DNA of 64,000 bases from an uncultured Blautia sp. (GTDB lineage Bacteria > Bacillota > Clostridia > Lachnospirales > Lachnospiraceae). The stretch covers positions 1 to 64,000 of the forward strand of contig USDN01000002.1 in assembly GCA_900553515.1 (NCBI GenBank), in the 5' to 3' direction. The notes under the pieces are model-generated. The model saw only the letters and a list, made by a program, of their open reading frames with translations, was not told the origin of the DNA and did no database searches. A program made the position numbers and the translations under genes. Below, one piece after another: positions 60,634 to 64,000 of the stretch (the first letter of the stretch is position 1; the number at the start of each line of letters is the position of its first letter).

Positions 60634-61674
60634 TTAATATGCACGTCCGTCGATGATCTCCTGTGTGATCGGTGTGATCTCATAGTCCTGATCTTCGATA
60701 GTTACAGATGTTACAGTATCATCAGATGCAAATGCAACTTCGTCTACATATGCCTGTTTCTCAACTTCTTCTCCTGCTTCCAGTTTCTGGATGATCTCCT
60801 CTACACGAGGTCCGTGAAGCGGGTTGCACTCTGTGTTCAGTGTGATCTTTCCTGCAAGTGTCTCAGTAAGACCTGCGTTTGTAGTATCGAAGGACATAAC
60901 AAGAATCTGACCTTCTTCACCGCCTACTTCATAACCGGCTGCCTCAATGGCATCGATAGCGCCAAATGCCTCGTTGTCGTTCTCACAGTATACAACGTCG
61001 ATATCGTCGCCGCTCTGTTTCAGGATAGACTCCATAACTTCCTGACCTTTTGCCTGAGTAAACTCACCGGACTGCTGTGCAAGTGTTGTCCAGTTGTCAT
61101 GAGCCTCAACTGCCTCGTCAAATCCCTCTGTACGTCCGATCTGTGCAGAAGCGCCGATAGTTCCCTGGATATCCACCAGATTGATCTCCTCGTCGCCGCG
61201 GCCTTTTGCTTCCAGATATGCATCCAGCCATGCCATAGCTTTCTGACCTTCCAGTTTGAAGTTAGATCCAACCCATGCAGTGTAAAGGCTGTCATCAGAT
61301 ACGTCTACCATACGGTCAACGATGATAACCGGGATTCCCGCATCCTTTGCTTCCTGAAGAACAGTATCCCAGCCAGTTTCTGTTACAGGAGCAAGTACGA
61401 TATAATCAACTTCCTGCTGAATGAAGTTACGGATCGCTGTAAGCTGATTTTCCTGTTTCTGCTGTGCATCGTCAAAGATCAGCTCATAGCCATTTTCCTC
61501 AGAGAAAGTAGATTTCATGGACTCGGTGTTTGCTGTACGCCAGTCAGACTCTGCACCAACCTGTGAAAAACCAACTGTGATTGTGTCCTCTGCTGCGTAA
61601 ACGCTTGCTGTGGAACCTGCAAGTCCGGCTACCATTGCTGCTGTCATAACCGCTGCCATAATTTTTTTCTTCAT
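60634..61674 (-). CDS. Sugar-binding protein of the CUT2 importer, YtfQ-like
   Basis: 346 residues from the ATG at 61674 (MKKKIMAAVMTAAMVAG), with GGGAGGAAAT upstream; the long in-frame extension toward 61884 is AT-rich leader. Signal peptide with cleavage near VYA-AED; no lipobox. PF13407 motifs VGFSQVGAESDWR, DYIVLAPVTETGW and NDNEAFGAIDAIEAAGY match galactofuranose-type binding proteins. The gap of 204 nt to the ATPase gene has a hairpin-poor sequence. First gene after the two-component system, whose kinase probably senses the same sugar. Confidence 0.9.
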   Translation of the reverse strand: MKKKIMAAVMTAAMVAGLAGSTASVYAAEDTITVGFSQVGAESDWRTANTESMKSTFSEENGYELIFDDAQQKQENQLTAIRNFIQQEVDYIVLAPVTETGWDTVLQEAKDAGIPVIIVDRMVDVSDDSLYTAWVGSNFKLEGQKAMAWLDAYLEAKGRGDEEINLVDIQGTIGASAQIGRTEGFDEAVEAHDNWTTLAQQSGEFTQAKGQEVMESILKQSGDDIDVVYCENDNEAFGAIDAIEAAGYEVGGEEGQILVMSFDTTNAGLTETLAGKITLNTECNPLHGPRVEEIIQKLEAGEEVEKQAYVDEVAFASDDTVTSVTIEDQDYEITPITQEIIDGRAY

Positions 61675-61725
61675 GTTACATTTCCTCCCTTTACATTTTT
61701 GTTCGGTGTTTTTTAAGATGTCTTT

Positions 61726-61731
61726 ATTATA
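61726..61731 (-). promoter_or_regulatory. Candidate -10 box of the CUT2 importer operon
   Basis: Read leftward, a perfect TATAAT 52 bp before the binding-protein start. No good -35 lies 16-18 nt upstream, as expected for a promoter that needs an activator such as the adjacent AraC-type regulator. Confidence 0.5.
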
Positions 61732-61843
61732 GCGGAAACAGAAAAAAACTCCATAGAATATTTTCGGAAAAATGTGTGGTCTTTTATCATTTTTTTGTTT
61801 CTGTCTGAGCAAATTGATTTTTTTATGATAAAAGTTGATTTTT

Positions 61844-63256
61844 TTATGACGGGAGTTTAATTTTTTCACCAAGACGTACTTCAACTGCCGTTCCTTTTCC
61901 TTCTTCTGACTCTATTTTCATTCCATAGCCTTCTCCATAATACAGTCGGAGACGTTCTGCAACTGCCGACAGACCGAAACCGGCCCTTTCTCCCGTACGA
62001 ATTGCTTCCTGGATCTCATAGAGCCGTTCCGCAGTCATTCCCTGTCCGTTATCTCTTACCCGCAGGATCAGATCTTTCCCTGCTCTTTCACCTTCGATCA
62101 AAATCTTTCCTCCGCCTCTTTTGTTCTTGATTCCATGATAAAGAGCATTTTCGGCAAGAGGCTGCAGAGTCAGCTTGGGAACCATCATTCCGTTAAACTC
62201 CTCCGGTATATGAATCTCAAATTCCAGAATATCCCGGTATCTGGACTGCTGGATTTCCAGATAACTGATAGTGTGGCGTTTTTCTTCCGAAAGAGGAATC
62301 ACATCTTTTCCCTTGGAAAGAGACGTCCGGAAAAAAACTGAAAGGCTGGATATCATATCTACAGCGTCATCAGGCTGTCCACCCTCGATCAGCCAGATGA
62401 TCGTATCCAGAGTATTATAAAGAAAATGAGGATTGATCTGTGCCTGAAGAAGCTGGAGCTGAGTAAGATGCTGCATCTCTTCTTCCTTTTTTACATTTTC
62501 CAGAAGATGTTGTATCTTTTCTGCCATTCTACGAATCCCGGCGTCCAGTTCCTCTATTTCCATACTGTCTGCACTGATTTCGGAAATCTCAAAATTTCCT
62601 CTTCCCACCTCTTTTACATTTCCAAGGATCTCTGTCACCGGTCGGGTGATACTCCGTGAAAACCGGAAAGAACGGCGCAGAAGAATTACAATCGTCACAA
62701 AAAAAAGCAGGGCGATTCCGCTTACAAGGATATATACTCTTCTTGTCATGATGGATTCCATATGCACCAGATACATGGATTCATTATAAATAAAATTCTG
62801 CATTTCCTCCATGATAAGACCGGTAAGGATACGGATATTGTTGTCCATAAAGGTCATTCTCTGACCATAAGATTTAATTTCTGTAAGCTGTTTCATTCTC
62901 TTTGCGAGATTTCCCAGATAGGCTTCCAGATGCTTGATATTTTTGCGGCTTTCACCATTAAACGTATTTGCCTGAAGCTTTGAAAGGGTATCTTCTGCCG
63001 CTTCTACTGTTTTCATTACTTCCGGAAGATAGCTGTTTTCTTTGGATCCTATGGCAATATAGTACATTTCCAGATCAATGTCATCTTTAAAATGAAGATT
63101 GAATTCACTGCTTACCGCCAGATTCTCCGAAAGCCGGTCATATTTTGACACATACTGGGATACAATGATCAAAAGCACGACCATCAGAACGGTCATAGGA
63201 AGCAAAGTATTCAAAAGAATCTTTTTTATCTTCGCTTCCAGGCTGATCTGTTTCAT
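61844..63256 (-). CDS. YesM-type sensor histidine kinase
   Basis: 470 residues. Two membrane segments (about 14-34 and 172-192) flank a small external domain, then a HAMP region, the His_kinase block with phospho-acceptor His277 (QINPHFLYNTLD) and an ATPase domain (LAENALYHGIKNK, RVRDNGQGM, GFGLSAVAERL). This is the YesM/LytS-like class that pairs with AraC-type response regulators. It overlaps the regulator gene by 4 nt and precedes the sugar importer, so it likely detects the transported sugar. Confidence 0.92.
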   Translation of the reverse strand: MKQISLEAKIKKILLNTLLPMTVLMVVLLIIVSQYVSKYDRLSENLAVSSEFNLHFKDDIDLEMYYIAIGSKENSYLPEVMKTVEAAEDTLSKLQANTFNGESRKNIKHLEAYLGNLAKRMKQLTEIKSYGQRMTFMDNNIRILTGLIMEEMQNFIYNESMYLVHMESIMTRRVYILVSGIALLFFVTIVILLRRSFRFSRSITRPVTEILGNVKEVGRGNFEISEISADSMEIEELDAGIRRMAEKIQHLLENVKKEEEMQHLTQLQLLQAQINPHFLYNTLDTIIWLIEGGQPDDAVDMISSLSVFFRTSLSKGKDVIPLSEEKRHTISYLEIQQSRYRDILEFEIHIPEEFNGMMVPKLTLQPLAENALYHGIKNKRGGGKILIEGERAGKDLILRVRDNGQGMTAERLYEIQEAIRTGERAGFGLSAVAERLRLYYGEGYGMKIESEEGKGTAVEVRLGEKIKLPS

Positions 63257-64000
63257 CCTTTTCCCTCCCCCGTCTTTCGGTATTCACTGGGAGTCATTCC
63301 CTGAGTTTTCTTAAAAAGATAACTGAAATAATGGGCGTCCTTATATCCCACCTCTGAAGCAATCTCACTGGAGCGCTTGCCAGTACACCTGAGAAGCTCT
63401 CTGGCATGACGCATGCGCAGAGAAGTAAGATACTCAATAAAAGTCTGTCCCATATTCTGACTGAACAGTGCGCTGAAATGATTGGCGCTGATATTGGCCA
63501 CCTGTGCTGCTGTATTCAGGGAAAGAGTTTCTTCCATATAATGTGTATCTATGTATTCAATGGCTGATTTCAGGATACTGCGGTTTTTATTTCCTGAATT
63601 CTCATCGCGAAGCATAACAGCCTTTTTTATGATCTCTTCTGCATATTTTACTGCGCTTTCCATAGAACGGGCTCTTTCTTCCAGAACCTCTTCGGTGTCA
63701 TGATTTTCCAGATCTCCTGCTTCACAGCCCAGGTTTTTCAAAAATCCAAGGACAGAAAATCTGACATTCAGTATTACATAATTACGAAACACAAAGGATT
63801 CCATGGCTTCATGACCGATAGCCTGAAAATAATCTCTGACAAAATCTTCCGTTTCGTCCAGAAGACCGCTTCCAAGAAAACGTTCCAGAATTGCCGGATT
63901 CAATACATTAATATCAATTTTTTTAAGATAACGGCTGTCATTCTTTTGTATTTTTTCTTCCTGCTCCAGTTCTTCATAATACAGAATATTTCCATCATAA
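63253..64000 (-). CDS. YesN-type response regulator, C-terminal part
   Basis: The gene runs off the right edge; about 248 C-terminal residues are visible, in frame to the edge (YDGNILYYEELEQ). The last 100 residues are an AraC-type DNA-binding domain: LSLNTAAQVANISANHFSALFSQ, LRMRHARELL and SEIASEVGYKDAHYFSYLFKK with TPSEYRK. The receiver domain must lie beyond the window. It pairs with the YesM-type kinase and probably activates the importer operon downstream. Confidence 0.88.
   Translation of the reverse strand, partial: YDGNILYYEELEQEEKIQKNDSRYLKKIDINVLNPAILERFLGSGLLDETEDFVRDYFQAIGHEAMESFVFRNYVILNVRFSVLGFLKNLGCEAGDLENHDTEEVLEERARSMESAVKYAEEIIKKAVMLRDENSGNKNRSILKSAIEYIDTHYMEETLSLNTAAQVANISANHFSALFSQNMGQTFIEYLTSLRMRHARELLRCTGKRSSEIASEVGYKDAHYFSYLFKKTQGMTPSEYRKTGEGKG

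Overview
The window looks like chromosomal DNA from a gut Lachnospiraceae bacterium, probably Blautia or a close relative. This is an inference from gene content: an rpmG-secE-nusG-rplK-rplA operon, paired glgC/glgD, a reverse rubrerythrin with PerR, a YARHG-domain secreted protein, tRNAs without encoded CCA, and a large sialic-acid catabolism locus like those of mucin foragers. No rRNA, phage, CRISPR array or intact insertion sequence was seen.

Layout. (1) 1-1680: an edge-truncated Rpn-family nuclease gene and a secreted protein gene; a segment of about 1.37 kb is bounded by a perfect 17-bp direct repeat. (2) 1.7-16.4 kb: two parallel sialic-acid cassettes. Cassette A has nanE, a nanK-type ROK kinase broken by one in-frame TGA, an RpiR regulator, an SGNH esterase, an ABC importer (binding protein and two permeases) and nanA. 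Cassette B is one leftward operon, nanE-nanA-sodium symporter-YhcH/NanQ-ROK-RpiR, with nagA diverging from it. Each cassette has its own palindrome near its promoters, GAAAATTATTTTC in A and GAAAGTTCTTTC in B, which are candidate operators for the two RpiR proteins. (3) 16.5-21.4 kb: a VanR/VanS-like two-component pair with an unusually large sensor, then perR and reverse rubrerythrin, whose promoters share one element. (4) 21.4-25.7 kb: a DacF-like carboxypeptidase, an EcsC-family protein and the rpmG-rplA operon, with the same leader hairpin before rplK and rplA. (5) 26-33.2 kb: a Wzm/Wzt-type polysaccharide exporter, glycosyltransferase, LicD and polyprenyl-phosphate sugar transferase genes, then glgC-glgD. 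(6) 33.4-44.4 kb: paired half-size chromate transporters with a LysR regulator, two large palindromes, an AI-2E transporter, a purine riboswitch ahead of guanine deaminase and an AzgA-type permease, a split LysO, a DtxR/MntR regulator, a sigma-70-like protein lacking promoter-recognition regions, and a YARHG protein. (7) 44.8-49 kb: a small Asn-rich protein, a rhodanese, a tightly overlapping phosphoesterase/RNA methyltransferase/RdgB operon and seven tRNA genes. (8) 49-64 kb: uracil permease, a TagF-glycosyltransferase fusion, a GlgX-type debranching enzyme, then a leftward module of YesM/YesN-type two-component system, a YtfQ/R/T/YjfF-like sugar ABC importer and an FGGY kinase.

Together the sialic-acid genes would import Neu5Ac or related sugars by two routes, cleave them to ManNAc and pyruvate (NanA), phosphorylate (ROK), epimerise (NanE) and deacetylate (NagA) into amino-sugar metabolism. 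Cassette A's kinase appears inactive, so it probably depends on cassette B's ROK protein. GlgC, GlgD and GlgX serve glycogen turnover, and the YtfQ-like module plus FGGY kinase suggests pentose or furanose use. The most interesting signals are the two-operator sialic-acid arrangement, the apparent ON-type guanine riboswitch before a guanine-degrading enzyme, the sigma-like protein, and the roughly 205-bp imperfect palindrome at 35.7-35.9 kb.
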